Source: Prostheceraeus crozeri (taxonomy: Eukaryota; Platyhelminthes; Polycladida; Euryleptidae). From it: a stretch of 64,000 bases of DNA. A program made the translations under genes and the position numbers. The notes beneath the pieces were generated by a model, which did not search any database, was not told the origin of the DNA, and was given only the letters and a program-made list of their open reading frames with translations. This document shows, piece by piece, positions 43,967-56,514 of the stretch. Each line of letters starts with the position of its first letter. Positions within the stretch are counted from its first letter, which is position 1. Location of the stretch: positions 186,001 through 250,000 of the forward strand of contig CAJQUW010016946.1 of the NCBI GenBank assembly GCA_907163375.1. Reading direction: 5' to 3'.

Positions 43967-45940
43967 TTGTGCATCAATAAATTTAGCATTAATGCTGTTA
44001 TGAATACTCATATGTGATGAATAGCGCTACTAATCTGAGAACTCTGATTGGAGTGAACATTTTTCTTTCAGAAATTAGCATGTATTTTTTCATATCAAGC
44101 ATATTCTATCATTTTTGCCAATATCAATCTCAAACTATGAATTTTTTTGTTTAATTTTGATAATTCATGAACTGAAGCTATAGATCTGATACATAAAGTC
44201 TAATGAAGCTAGGCAAGAGAGAAGTAAATATAGGTGCCGCAATGTGCCGCACGCATCGGGCAAATTGAACCACTCTGGTAGAAATTTTGAAATTCAAACT
44301 GTGAGGAGATGAAATGTCACAGAAACGTCCAGCAACTCAGAGATTACTTAGCATGCCATCAATTTTCTATTCGAGTTTGATTTTGGTTCATATGATTTAC
44401 TATATTCAAACTGTCGAGAAAAGTTCTAAAGCATGTTCAATGTGACCCATCCTCCCCCCTATGGGTCAAGCGCAGGCATTGCTGTCTGTTGCGATCCACA
44501 ATTGCTTCACAATAAATGCCACTTTTTAAAGGAGAGCGCATTGACATCATTCTCCTGACTGGGACAAGAAACTGTCGGATATTTGTCGTAGAATTCATTG
44601 ACACACATTGTCGTTCAAGACATGTCACTCAAGATCCTGTTACAAAACGTATAAACAAATTCAGGCAAGCTGTGATTGTGGAGGATGAAAGAAGTGGTTG
44701 GTCACGAACATTGACGAAGGCACATCTATGAAGGTGCTTGCTAGCTTTTTTCTTTTTCACTGTATGAACAAAAAAATCCTTCAACGATTGTATGTAGAAA
44801 TCACGACAAAAAAGAAATTGCACCCATACAAGTTCCATATGATTCAGTACATGACCGACTCCAATAGATGGATTTCTGCGAAAATGTACCAGATGGAGAG
44901 AGACTCCAACCTTTTTCACTGGCATTATTTTTCAGGAAAAAACCCAATTTCTATATCAACGGCGAAATTGACAAGCAAAACTTTTGATGTTGAAGTAACA
45001 TCAACTCACACGGATGGATCCATCATTTTCTGATTAGGACAGTCTGTTTGTTTATATACAACAATAAAATCGGTTATCATGATGCTTTTATTATCCGTAA
45101 AAGCAATTCGGCCAAGCTTCCGGCTACGAGGGATATCGCATTTCTGACTACTCTGGGAGATGTCTGCCTTAAAAGTGCAATTAAAATTACAAAAATGAAA
45201 GTTTCAGTTAGTTAAATGAATGTTAAATCATTTCGCTATCAAGTGCAGCAAACTTGGATTCAGCTTGATCTACATAAATAAATGGAATTTTGCGATGTTT
45301 GACGCTCCTTAACTTGAAAAACAACTGCAGTTATAGCCTAAGAATTGTCGTTTTGTCTTGTCGCGCGAATTCAGGAAGAAAACGTCAGTAGCTCTCGCAC
45401 TATGTGCATTGTGTTTGAAATCAGCATTAGCCAAACTTTGAGTTAGGCAATAGGATTAGGACTTTATAGCATCATGCTTTTGTCATTCGCTTGTCCGTAA
45501 AGTTGTGTGAATTGATTTGAAATTTACATTGAAAATCCTAGATCGTGAAATGAACACTGAATCGTGGGCGATAACCAGGCGATAACATTCTGTCCATGAG
45601 CTGCGTACATTCACTAAAATGCAGTGAAGTTTTTCTGTTAGAGTTTAAACATAAGATCTAAACCCCATCATTCATTGAAATGTAGTGGAAATTTTTCAGC
45701 TAAGCAAAGACAGAGTTTAAACACAAGATATAAACCTTGTCAAATTGGTGCAGAAGTCTGACAGTTATCGCGAACTCCGGAAGCGGACTTTCCACCGGTT
45801 TCAACTCTGAGCTGTAGATGACACAGATTGTTGCTGATGACTTGTAGCGTACGGCTGACGCTGCATGCCACCTGTCATTGTAAGATTTGCAGCTTATGGC
45901 CTATCTTATGTACATCTGTCCTAGGTCCAGTATAGTATAC
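43967..45940. other. Gene-free region
   Basis: Overlapping small frames at 44437-45033 on both strands lack domain patterns. Nothing else is seen. Confidence 0.45.
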
Positions 45941-46360
45941 TGATGTGCGGTTATAACCGGGGTTGTGGTTAATCGCGGTGAATGGCTGTTTACGGTTAAA
46001 AATACCACGGTTATGGTCGGTTACGGCTAACCAGATCAGCGATTACGGTTAATCATGATTACTTTTTGAATTGAAATATATCTTGCTCTCATTTGTTTTA
46101 CTTTTGGAACTTTAAACGAGTGATAATTGAATGCTTTCTTAAGGTCAAACGATAAATCCACGATCTTTAGCGAAATCTGAATATTGTCAGAATCATAATA
46201 GCATCATGAAAATTAATTGTGCAGGTACGTTAGGTATACGCATATGTTTTACGTAAAATTAACAGCTCTGTTAGATGGCTGTGAAACAAGTAGACGACTG
46301 CAACATGATATATTACATAATTGGCTGCAAGTTCTAATATTAGCTATTGCTATGTGCACA

Positions 46361-46762
46361 TGTACGTATGGTACACGAACACTTGTTCGACACGAACATT
46401 TGTTCGACAAATTTTCGAACACTTCTTCGACACGACATTTGTTCGACACGAACACTTCTTCGACACGACATTTGTTCGACACGGACACTTCTTCGACACG
46501 ACGTTTGTTCGTTATTAAGCAATTATAGTCTTTTTCTTTTTCAGGTTGTGTATTTTTTGAAGCATTATTCATGCAGAACTTGTCGAAGAAGTGTTCGTGT
46601 CGAACAAATGTCTTGTCGAAGAAGTGTCCGTGTCGAACAAATATCTTGTCGAAGAAGTGTCCGTGTCGAAGAAGTTTTCTGTCGAACAAATGTCCGAAAA
46701 CATAGATATCAACTTGTCGAAGAAGTGTCTGTGTCGAAGAAGTGTACCAGATCCGTACGTAT
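46361..46762. repeat. Foldback element built from 33-bp TTCGAC tandem repeats
   Basis: The left arm (46361-46512) repeats CACTTCTTCGACACGACATT plus 13 more bases, a 33-bp unit. The right arm (46578-46762) carries the reverse complement. The two are separated by about 65 bp. Outer ends TACGTATGGTACAC and GTGTACC...CCGTACGTA are also inverted. Because 33 is divisible by three, long frames appear on both strands; they are not genes. Confidence 0.85.
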
Positions 46763-46901
46763 ACAATATCCAAGTTAATGACAATTCGAAACTTTAAGCG
46801 CTCTATGCCGGTATCATGGCTTTCTATTTACCACGACTACTCATGATTCGCATTCAGACCACCTTAATGGGATATTCGCATGTATATGCACATGTAGGTT
46901 T

Positions 46902-48322
46902 AGACTACGAACTACGATTGGTCCCCATCCGTATGTACTGATGATGTTTACAAGTGTCTACACTCGCTTAAATCGAATAAGGCCCCCGGTTTGGATGGTG
47001 TACCTACTGTGCTATATATGGAAGCAGCTCATATATTGGCTGAGCCTCTCACTAACATTATTAAGACATCTATAATGTCGAGGAAATTTCCACAGTCATG
47101 GAAACACAGTCGTGTAGTGCCTGTCCCAAAATCTAGCCCGCCATCGATTGAAGAATTACGCCCTATTTCCCTTCTCCCTGTTCCCGCAAAGGTTTGCGAA
47201 AGGTTGATTCTCAACTCTGGTGTTTTACCGCTCTTCCGGAATAGTTTTGGGCCTTATCAGTTTGGAGGTATGAAGTCCTCATCGACCACATCTGCACTTA
47301 TATGTATGCACGATATCATAACAGCAACCTTGGACAAGAAAGAGACGATGGGTGTTGTCGCACTTGCCTACGATTTCAGTAAGGCATTCGATACTCTTGG
47401 TCACGATATTATCCTCAAAACGCTGATCTCTAATGGTTTCCCTTCTGGTTTCTGTCTTTGGGTCCGTGACTATCTGACATGTCGTTTTCAATCAGTCAAG
47501 CTCAATCAGTGTGTAAGTTCAGAACAACCTGTTATTTCTGGTATACCTCAGGGTTCAGTCTTCGGGCCTTATCTGTTTAATGCTGTTGTCGGAAGTTTGC
47601 TCCCAAAGTTCGCGAACAGCGTTATAATCAAGTACGTCGACGATTGCACGGTGATTATCCCTATTCATGCCGAATCAATCTCATCTTACAAAGAAGAGCA
47701 TACTCACTTGATGAATTGGTCCATGTCAGCTGGGTTGAAAATCAACATGCGGAAAAGCAAACTTTTATGGTTTCCAAAGATGACTACATGCCCCCGTCCT
47801 GTAATTCCTGATATCTCATCAGTTGATAGCCTTAAAATCCTGGGAGTTGTCTTATCCTCTGATTTGAAGTGGCACAACCATGTTGATTTTGTAATCAGAA
47901 CCGCGTCACGTCGATTGTACGCTCTCCGTGTTCTCCGTCCATTTCTGAACTCTTCACACCTGGCTTCTGTTTATAAAGGACTAATACTATCTGTGATAGA
48001 ATATTGCTCTCCCCTATTGATCGGGATGTCAACTGGTGACAAGAATGCTCTTGATCGACTCCAACGTAGAGCTCATCGTATTGTATGTGGTTCCGATTGT
48101 GAATGTGACATTTTTGATGACCTGGAAGGAAGGCGTATACAAGCATCTTTGAAGCTTCTACATAAGATAGTCTCCAACAACGATCATCCCTTGCACTCTA
48201 TGTGTCCTGAGAGAATCCCCCGATCTGGTAGATTTGTGCAACCTTTTTGTCGAACTACTCGAAGGAGGAACTCCTTTTTTCCTGCTGTTTCCATCATTGA
48301 AAACAATACATTTATAGATTGA
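46902..48322 (+). pseudogene. 5'-truncated LINE reverse transcriptase (CR1-like)
   Basis: About 470 codons are open. Motifs in order are LKSNKAPGLDGVPT, FPQSWKHSRVVPVPK, LRPISLLPVPAKVCERLI, AYDFSKAFDTLGHDII, SGIPQGSVFGPYLFN, KYVDDCTVIIP (catalytic YVDD), LKINMRKSKLLWF and LKILGVVLSSDLKW, which are RT domains 0-7. The C-terminal region has LDRLQRRAHRIV and RTTRRRNSFFPA. The endonuclease and start are missing, as expected for target-primed truncated copies. The frame's openness suggests recent insertion. A (CT)n tract at about 48565-48588 lies in the 3' region. The exact clade is uncertain. Confidence 0.88.
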
Positions 48323-49482
48323 AGATCAGCTACATGTATATGTGATAATTTTTTTTTTGCAACTTATGTAGTCCTGTCTTTGCATTTGTGTGGAACTGTG
48401 AAACTATGTGACTTCATCAATCATGACTTAAATGCTCTTACGGCGTACTCTGTGCAACGTCATAACTTTCATTCATTCTGTTTTAGTAACGTGTAAAAAT
48501 TTGATTGACGTGTATTTACTTATGTCTTTGTATGATTTTCATTTTTTTGAATATAAACATTACTCTCTCTCTCTCTCTCTCTCTCTCTATGATTATGAGA
48601 ATAAGTCAAATCTTTCTCATGTAATCACATGTAGGCCTCTATGATGTACACCATTCTATGCAGTAACATAGCCTACACTATATAAAGGTATAATTATTAA
48701 TTGACCCATCGTGATTGAAGCGTTTGTCAAATGAAAGAAAGAATAGCTCAATCACATAGTCTACCACAGGCCAATAGAACATGAACATATACGCCCACAT
48801 GTTTTGCATTTGTATCGTATGAAAAACCGCTGTCCATAGAGTAAGTATATCAGGTAGAGTAGCAACTCAGCATTCATTAAATCCCCAATGTGTATGCACT
48901 TTTGATTTTATTAAATGAACTGGAGGTGAACACAGCTGGATTGTTACCATATGTGAGATATGCAAATCTTTGAAGTTATGAAGAATTTACCACGGATTGA
49001 CTGATCATGATCGCAAAGCAGAAGGAATGATAGCATTTTACAAATCCTCCGCTTGTCATGACAGCTTTTGAGAGGTAATATTTGTTAAATTAGCTATTCC
49101 ATAGGTTGCTGCTTTCATGTCCAACCTAAAGAGTGTTTTCTTAAGCGTGATCGTGTCACAAGCAACCTGCCACTGGTAGAGCAAAAATAACATGATCAAA
49201 GACAATTTCAATTGACTTTAAAAAATGTAAATAGGTCCACATCACTATTCAGATTCAAGAAATGATACATAAATTTAGTGAATCATAAAATCACACCGAT
49301 GAAAATAGAATTAAAAACATGAAATCTCAGCCAAGAAAGCACAATAAGATCTCGACTTTTTCATGAAGACTTCCATTATAATGAGGTTCATGAAATTCCC
49401 TTGATAATCACCTTGATTTCCGCTTGGTTGGGATGATTTTTAGCAAATATTCATTCCTTTTGATATCCAACTTTTTTCATAT
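48323..49482. other. LINE 3' region and spacer
   Basis: Includes (CT)n at 48565-48588 and the dispersed repeat at about 48860-49140 shared with 40340-40620. Confidence 0.5.
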
Positions 49483-49484
49483 TA

Positions 49485-50645
49485 CAGTAGAATTCGCATA
49501 TATCGGCGGTTCGTCTATATCGGCGGTTTCTTTTTGTCCCGGCAGAATTTCCTATCTTTTCCATATAGGCCCTAATCGAGTTCGCTTATATCGGCTTCGG
49601 CTATATTGGCGATTCGCCTATATCGGCGCATTTTCGCTGTCCCTGACAGAAAAAAATTCGTTTATAACGGCGGATTTCCTGGAAATCCTCAAGCGATGTG
49701 TTTTGCCTAGAAGAGTCACTAGAATGACAATATATGTGGACGCGGATGGCTGCAGATTCTGTTAGGACTATCCGATTCTAACTATTCTAGTGGCATGTGA
49801 AAATTTAGATCTTCTACAATTCATCTCGATCATGTTTGGGGGTTTGATCAAAATTGTAGAATGTAGCAGCCGAGGAAAGATAAGTAGGCTTGCCAATGTA
49901 TCTCACTGATAATTCTTACATAATTACTTTTTCATTCGACGTGATGATTGCATTGTTAACGTCTTCACCTACGATGCTATTGTCAGACCTGACTTAGTGA
50001 CTGTTGCGTCATCAAAGGAACACAAGCTACCGTCGAAAACATTGTTGAGTTCGATGCATGTCCTCTCTCTAGACAGAAAGCGGCTCGCCACCCCATCCAT
50101 CTCTATGGTTTCGCCTGCACGTGACTCTTAGCAGCGTCTTGATTGACTTAGATTGGCTGGCTTCGTCTGCACGTGACTCTTAGCAGCGTCTTGATTTATG
50201 CATACTCTTCTTTGTTTTGTGCTTCATATAGCAGGTAAGCATGTAGGCATGAAGAAGCTTCAATCTTCTTGATTCAAAAAGCATACTCAGTTTTTGACAA
50301 ACATAGTGATATCCGGTTTGCGATACTTACGTTGCAAGCATCAGTTCAGAAAGGCACAATTTTTAGATATCTATTGAATACATAGACACAATTACATGTA
50401 CATGTACTGTACATGTACTGTACATGTTGGACAATAAGTCAATATGTACATGTATTTAAGTATAGCAACGCAATAATTCATGAGTCAATACACGTACATA
50501 CATTGTATGATGCATGGCATGATCTCAGAGGTCGTGTAGATTTCACAAAACTTCAAAATTCAGGGAGTTCGCATATACCGGCGGTTCGCGTATATCGGCG
50601 GTTTTCGTCTGTCCCTTGAGGCGCCGATATATGCGAATTCTACTG
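49485..50645 (-). mobile_element. Pogo/Tigger-like MITE, copy 2 (1161 bp)
   Basis: Inverted relative to copy 1, with the same CAGTAGAATTCGCATATATC ends and TA flanks (49483 and 50646). Nearly identical throughout by eye. Confidence 0.9.
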
Positions 50646-50647
50646 TA

Positions 50648-52338
50648 TTTATAAAGTAGCTGGCTTCATGTCGGTAGTACATAAATTTGTGAAATTTTAT
50701 CTTTTTAAAAACTGCTCAAATAATTTTTTGGACCGCAGGAACGTAATCTCCGCAAAAACTGAATCTTTTCATATAAAAATTTTCACTGTATCCAGATACC
50801 TTTTTGAGTTGACACTCTAACCTTACTCTAGTCTTACTCTATGCCGCTGTCTTTGACTACATATGTACACGTGAACATAAACTGCCTTAACCACGAATAT
50901 TTTAATTCGTATAATTAATTAATTAATTGTATAATAATAGTTTGGTAAGGTAAGCCAAACTGGCCCAGGCTTATTAGGCTGCCTTATTACTACTAACTGC
51001 CTTATTAGTTAGTAATTTGTCGATAAGAGAAGCATATGCATAAGAAGTACTATTATGTAAGTTGTAGTCTACTACAATGACCAGTAAGCAATTGATATAA
51101 TGTATTGATTCAACAAGCCTACACGTTGAAACGATTAACAGTAAGATATACAATGCATGTGTCTCTGTAATTAACAGTCGGTTACAGTCAAAAATCTAGC
51201 GGTTGCGGTCAAAAATCCCACCGTTGCGGTTGGTTGCGGTTAAGAAATTTATCTAACCGCACAACATCTAACATCTTATCACTAGTATCTATGGCCCGGA
51301 GAACTTCCGTCACTCTACAACTGAGAAGTCGGAATTACCTCAGCCTTAACTGACTGTAAAGGAAAGAAGTTCCTTGGAATGTTCACTATAACATGCTGCT
51401 CCGAGCAATTTTACCCATATTCCATTTCTAAATAATCTTGAAGAGTAACCAGAGAAATCCTATATAGCGCTGCAAATCAAATTACCACCAATACTTTCAG
51501 TTTAATTATCATCAATTTATATTCTTAGTTTCATAAATAATACAATATTAATGACAATAGGCACATTTATAAAGTGTTTTTCGCATCTGAAATGTAGCGG
51601 TCAGCATTTGAACCTTGTTAAGCGCTTCTGACATACAAATGATGTTTCCGGTAAATCACCACAATCTTAAACACTTTTTCGGAAACACAACCATTATTTC
51701 AGTTATTCACTTCACGAATCAATAATGCTATGCTTCTATCTATAATTCAACATTATCTAAAGAATCAAATCATCTTAAGATAAAACTGCATCAGCTAAAA
51801 TTCTATTTTGAAGACATCTATTGGTTCCAAAAGCGACTAATATTGATTTAATTTTTCGTATGGAGTTTACTCCAGCAAAAATGTATACCTGATTGCATTT
51901 CCATACAAAAGCACACCGCATTACAGGCTAGTGTACAAAGTTGTTATTGAAAATTCTATAGATTTAATTTAATAAGTGTGAGCTGGTCCGACGGAGACCC
52001 GCAAAAATCAACACATGAGGAGCTCTATAACTAAACAGATACTGCAAATCTTCACCGCTGTGATAAATTCTAGTAATCATAATTTGAATGTGACATTTGA
52101 ACGCATTCTTAAGTTGATAACATTTTAATTTGTATTAATAGTTCGGCCATATCTCGCTTGATAAGTCATACACTATGAAAAAAATGAAAATATTAAAGTA
52201 AGTCAATGGTTTTGAAATCATAATCAAAACATAGAAATCACTGTTTCATTGTGAAAATATCTAGAAAATGAGAATGCGAGAGACATTATATCCTTACTTT
52301 GCTCCTCACTTTTGCCATAAGTTATTAGTGAAAGACCC
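50648..52338. other. Gene-free region
   Basis: A stretch rich in GGTTGCGGT motifs at 51175-51270 ends TAACCGCACAACA, and may pair with GTGCGGTTATAACC at 45944. Confidence 0.4.
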
Positions 52339-52570
52339 AAAGAAAGTGAGAGACGATTAGAGGTGCTTGACAATGATTGCATCCGTAGAATTACTCGCCA
52401 TCGCCGATCAGACCGAATCCCAATGCATCGTCTTCGACAAAAATGTCAATTAACAAGAATACCAGCTATCCTCCTTAAAAGACGGCTACCATGGTTCGGT
52501 CATGCGACTAGAAGACCGCAGGGAGTATTGATCCACGACCTACTTTCCGTTCTGTTGTTTCCATAGGCGT
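52339..52570 (+). mobile_element. LINE ORF2 C-terminal fragment
   Basis: RITRHRRSDRIPMHRLRQKC and RRLPWFGHATRRPQG match the C-terminal R.RWFGH.-R signature of non-LTR retrotransposons. Only about 70 codons survive. Confidence 0.6.
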
Positions 52571-53262
52571 GGCTGGCCGGCAGGCACGTGAATCTACGGA
52601 CAGGTAGGAGGAAATGGAGGAGGTTCAAAGTTACTCCATCCTAGGAAGTAGTAACTTCTTTTTGTATTTAGAACGTCGCGTTGAGGGTAGAGACTAAAGA
52701 TGGAACACGACTGATAGGCGATAGCCTGCTGATGACTGACTTTAATTGCATGGAAACCCTGGATTAAGTGCACTCTTTAAACTAGTAACGGCACAGAGGT
52801 AATGGTACAATAGTAAATAAGTCTTCAAAATATTTTGGTTTTCTGTGTGTTTTCATACATATTTTTGATCCACCGTTTTTCTCCACTTACATGCAGTGGT
52901 GGGCGCAGTTAATCGATCCCGCTCGATTAATCATGCGATTTTATTTATTAAGTGACTTTTTCCGGGAAATTTATTTGAAGAGAAATTAAACAGCATACTA
53001 TCCTATTAGGGGCACCCATATGCAGATGATCGCACCTGAGATCATATATGGTTAAGAGCTACCGGCGCCAGTATTCATTCCCGCACCAAATTTCTATGCG
53101 AATTCTGTGAGCGTTATTCTACACCATAGCATTAGTCATGCTCTTGGTCTACACGATTTATGCTAAGATAGGAATATTGTCATAGTTTAGAGGATAATAC
53201 TCTTTAAGTTTTTGTTAGGAAACCAAGTAGACAAGATGAAAATAATTTTTTATACTTTATTA

Positions 53263-53291
53263 GTTTCGGCCTCCTCTTAGGCCATCATCAG
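53263..53291 (-). ncRNA. Hammerhead-ribozyme-like core
   Basis: The minus strand reads CTGATGA-TGGCC-TAAGAGGA-GGCC-GAAAC: both conserved core boxes with a GGCC/GGCC stem II between them. A possible 2-bp stem III (CT...AG) then TA follows. Stem I is not evident here. Hammerhead motifs are known in Penelope-like elements. Confidence 0.5.
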
Positions 53292-53639
53292 AAGCAGAGA
53301 ATCTATACATCTCCGTTGGAAATTATTTAAAACTTGAGTTGCGTTATGTCTTTGATTCCTGAGTAGAATGAAAGCAGGAACTACCCTAGAAAGATAAACA
53401 ATAGTAAACATCTTCACATGTCTGAATATATACAAAAAATGGAGCATAACTGTAGAGTGACTTAAGTTACAATGGAAAAATACTGAGAAATTATTAAAGC
53501 TTATACATAAAGAAATTCAGAAGAGGCATCTTGCTCGTCTTTATTGTTGATTTTTGGTTTCAGTTTTTGATGTAAAGTACCTCTCGTATTTTGATGTTGC
53601 AGCTGTCTTTGTCAGATGTCAGAATTTTGAAAAAAAGAA

Positions 53640-54190
53640 TTAGAAGAGTTTAATTAAAAATATTTCTAATTCTTTTATAATGCGTGGTCAAGGCATTTTT
53701 TACATCAGAATTTTGACTGAAATATTGGTGGCATTGCAAGAACGTAGATGTTTGAAGACAGAGCAGGAGTTGTTGGTCAAATGTTCTTTTATCCTTGTGT
53801 GAAAGAAATCTGATCGTGCTTCCAATGTAAATATTTTGCAGACACTACACGTTATTTCGTAAATTACTTTCGTAGGTACAAGCCGGTATTTTTAAGGTGC
53901 AACCACTTACATTACATACAATCAGTGTGTTTGCCGGATTTCTTGAGATACTGATGAATTGTATTGCCTTTTCTTACCAAGCGAGCATCGATGTTTTCAT
54001 TTTTGAATATGTATTTCATTTTACGATCAATTTCATCAGACACATAAAGAAATTTGAAATTGAATGGTTCAGATTTATTCAGACTCTTATAGTTTATTTT
54101 CTATTTATTTTTCTTAGACTTTGTTTTCGCCCTTTTTACCACATGATTCGGATAGTCATTCAACTGAAGTGTTCGATCGAATAATTCCTG
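53640..54190 (-). mobile_element. Penelope-like retroelement 3' remnant with GIY-YIG-like region
   Basis: Minus-strand frames show YVSDEIDRKMKYIFKNENID and ARLVRKGNTI, the C-terminal part of Penelope RTs, then KVIYEITCSVCK and HTRIKEHLTNNSC, resembling the GIY-YIG endonuclease. Stops and shifts interrupt it. The hammerhead-like core lies 350 bp downstream in the same direction. Confidence 0.6.
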
Positions 54191-54198
54191 AATAAGTG

Positions 54199-54357
54199 TT
54201 ACGCTATCCGAGCAGCGATTTTCGATTCGTTTGTATTCGTTTCTTATGAAAGAGATTTTGACGTTCTCAGGCAAGTTGAGATATATATCTCGCCAAGATA
54301 TCTTTTATAAGAAACGAATACAAACGAATAGAAAATCGTTGCTCGGATAGCGTACGA
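54199..54357. repeat. Hairpin MITE with ~45-bp arms
   Basis: TACGCTATCCGAGCA plus about 30 further bases at the left recurs inverted at 54312-54356 around an ~65-bp centre. Confidence 0.8.
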
Positions 54358-54647
54358 GCAATGGAAGCCGTCAGGCCTGAAGCTATAGTATATTGCGATT
54401 CTTAGATCTGAATTGTAGCATCATTGTGTTGAGGTCATCTATGATTGAACCGCAACATGCCATAGAGTAAAAATATTAGGTATATTAAGTGCATGTATAT
54501 TATTACCTGCATAAACTTACTCTATGCAATATTCTAAATCGGTATAATGTGCGCATTAGCTATGGTACAATGTGGGCAAGAGAAGGCAGTAATGAAGATA
54601 TATTGATAAGAATGATCAGAATATCAATGCCTGATTTGCTTTTCATA

Positions 54648-54768
54648 TGCACATTATAAACCTGACCCTTTAACAATTACACTCTGATTGAACCTGCAAT
54701 GCGTAAAATGCATTGTAGACACAATCAGAGTGCAATTGTTTAAGGGTCGGATTTATAATGTGCATATA
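54648..54768. repeat. Hairpin element with ~45-bp arms
   Basis: TATGCACATTATAAA...CTGATTG and its inverse CAATCAG...TTTATAATGTGCATA flank a ~30-bp centre. Confidence 0.8.
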
Positions 54769-55848
54769 TACGCACGCATATACTTGTAGTAGATACTTCA
54801 TATCAGATTTTGCAGTTGATTCTTAATAAGTTTTAATTATCAAGCGACTTTTCGCGACTCTTTGTGTATTGCGACTTGCGATGATGTATTCCCTAGCATT
54901 TACAAATAGAGTATAGTATTAATGAATTTACTGGGTATGGCAATAATTTAAAGGTTCTAAATAAACTAGGTGCCTCATAGTCTCAATTTTGATAGAAATG
55001 ACCAATTTTATGATGAAACTATTAGTCTATAAATTAGCTAGACTAGTTGTAAACTTCTCATCACAGAATTTGGGAAATTATCTAGATATTCAGTACGAAC
55101 AGTTGCATGCGCATTTGCTACATATTTTCTTGCATGAATTCTAGCTGATTCGACCCTGAAAAAATACGATTCTGAAGTTTTAGTTTTTCATTTCACTTAT
55201 TGTTTTCTTATTGCAGGGTGCATTGCATAGAAAGCTTCATTATCACATTCATCGTACAACTAGCAAGTGTATACAATATACATGTGCATGTATGATGAAC
55301 TTGCATGAAATTGATTCTCAGTTAATTCCACTCTGAGATGAAGCTAGCTTTTTCATTACACCACTTGTTCGCTATATTATCCTACGTTTCAAATATCGCA
55401 TTTATCTTAATTGTGCTTGAGATTGAATTATGTAGCCTACCGCATCTATTGATGAGGTGTGGACACAAATATAGATTGTGCTTTATTGGATTGGTAAAAA
55501 TGAGCAAAAGCGAAGAATAAGAGGAGTTTAGAACATCACTGATAAACTAACATCAAAAGTGAATTGAGGGAAAGATTTTTTTGTTTAAAGTCATTTTCAT
55601 TTTTTATTAAAGAGACTAAAATCATTGTCATCATCATCACTGATACTTCCAACTGACCATTGTGTCTATCTCTTATCTAATACGTTTATGTCTCATTGAA
55701 GGATTCCACACTGTTTTTCATTGAAAGCTTACTGATCGTCTTTGTGATTTACATGGTGGGTGCGGTGGTACGTGTAGAGATCGTTGTAATAAGTGTACGA
55801 TGACGTGTAATAATAATGGATGCTGTAAACTTCAAGCAACTTGTACAG
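54769..55848. other. Gene-free region
   Basis: Nothing supported on either strand. Confidence 0.5.
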
Positions 55849-56514
55849 CAGGGGTTCCCAAACTTGTTTGTAGATATCCAGATTAAAATTTTTGATTAAC
55901 AGTGGGGTCCGTCAAATTTTACATCATATAAGCATTAAATTGCAATAAGCAATGTAATAGGGAACATAATAATGATATTACAGCATATTGTGCAATTTGA
56001 AGCACTCTTTAAGCATCATTTAATTTGATCTCACATTATTTAATTTTATCAACATGCTTAATGGCTTCTCTTTTGCACTGATCTCTCTGTACCTATACTT
56101 CGCACTGACCCTTGATTGCGATAATATTTCAAAAGTAATTTTATATCAAAGCGACCGCATAGTCTAAAAAGTTATTAAATCACTGAATAATTTTATTGCC
56201 CTTAAGGCAAAATTGAGTTACAGCTTCCACTATTTTGGCTATGGGAGAAATACTGAAATGACAGAAGATATCAAATGTTCTTATAGAAAGGTTTCATCAA
56301 GAAGGAATTGATGCGAGACATGAAACTGGCTGCGCTTCGCAAAAATAGAACTCAAGTCTGGCTCAAATGTGGTCAGTGACTTACATTCTAAAGGAGAGAC
56401 CAAACTTGATTGATAACGAAATAAGCAACAAGGAAATCGCACGTAGGGTTTTATCACACTTGATCGTTAGGGACCGTGAAAATAATGACGCAGTCCGAAG
56501 TTTGGGAGCCCTTG
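55849..56514 (+). mobile_element. Non-autonomous hAT-like element, 666 bp
   Basis: The left CAGGGGTTCCCAAACTTG and right end, inward, CAAGGGCTCCCAAACTT form terminal repeats. The 8 bp outside are similar but imperfect (TTGTACAG and CTGTTCAG). A second copy's right end is at 1-274. The small frame at 56367-56561 is not independent evidence of a gene. Confidence 0.7.

Noticed and set aside
46361-46762. CRISPR-like array
   Set aside because: Units are contiguous without unique spacers, arms are inverted, and the DNA is eukaryotic.
46217-46797. Long frames on both strands with repeated VEEVSVSNK/CSTRTLLR-like text
   Set aside because: They result from a 33-bp tandem repeat, which keeps every frame open.
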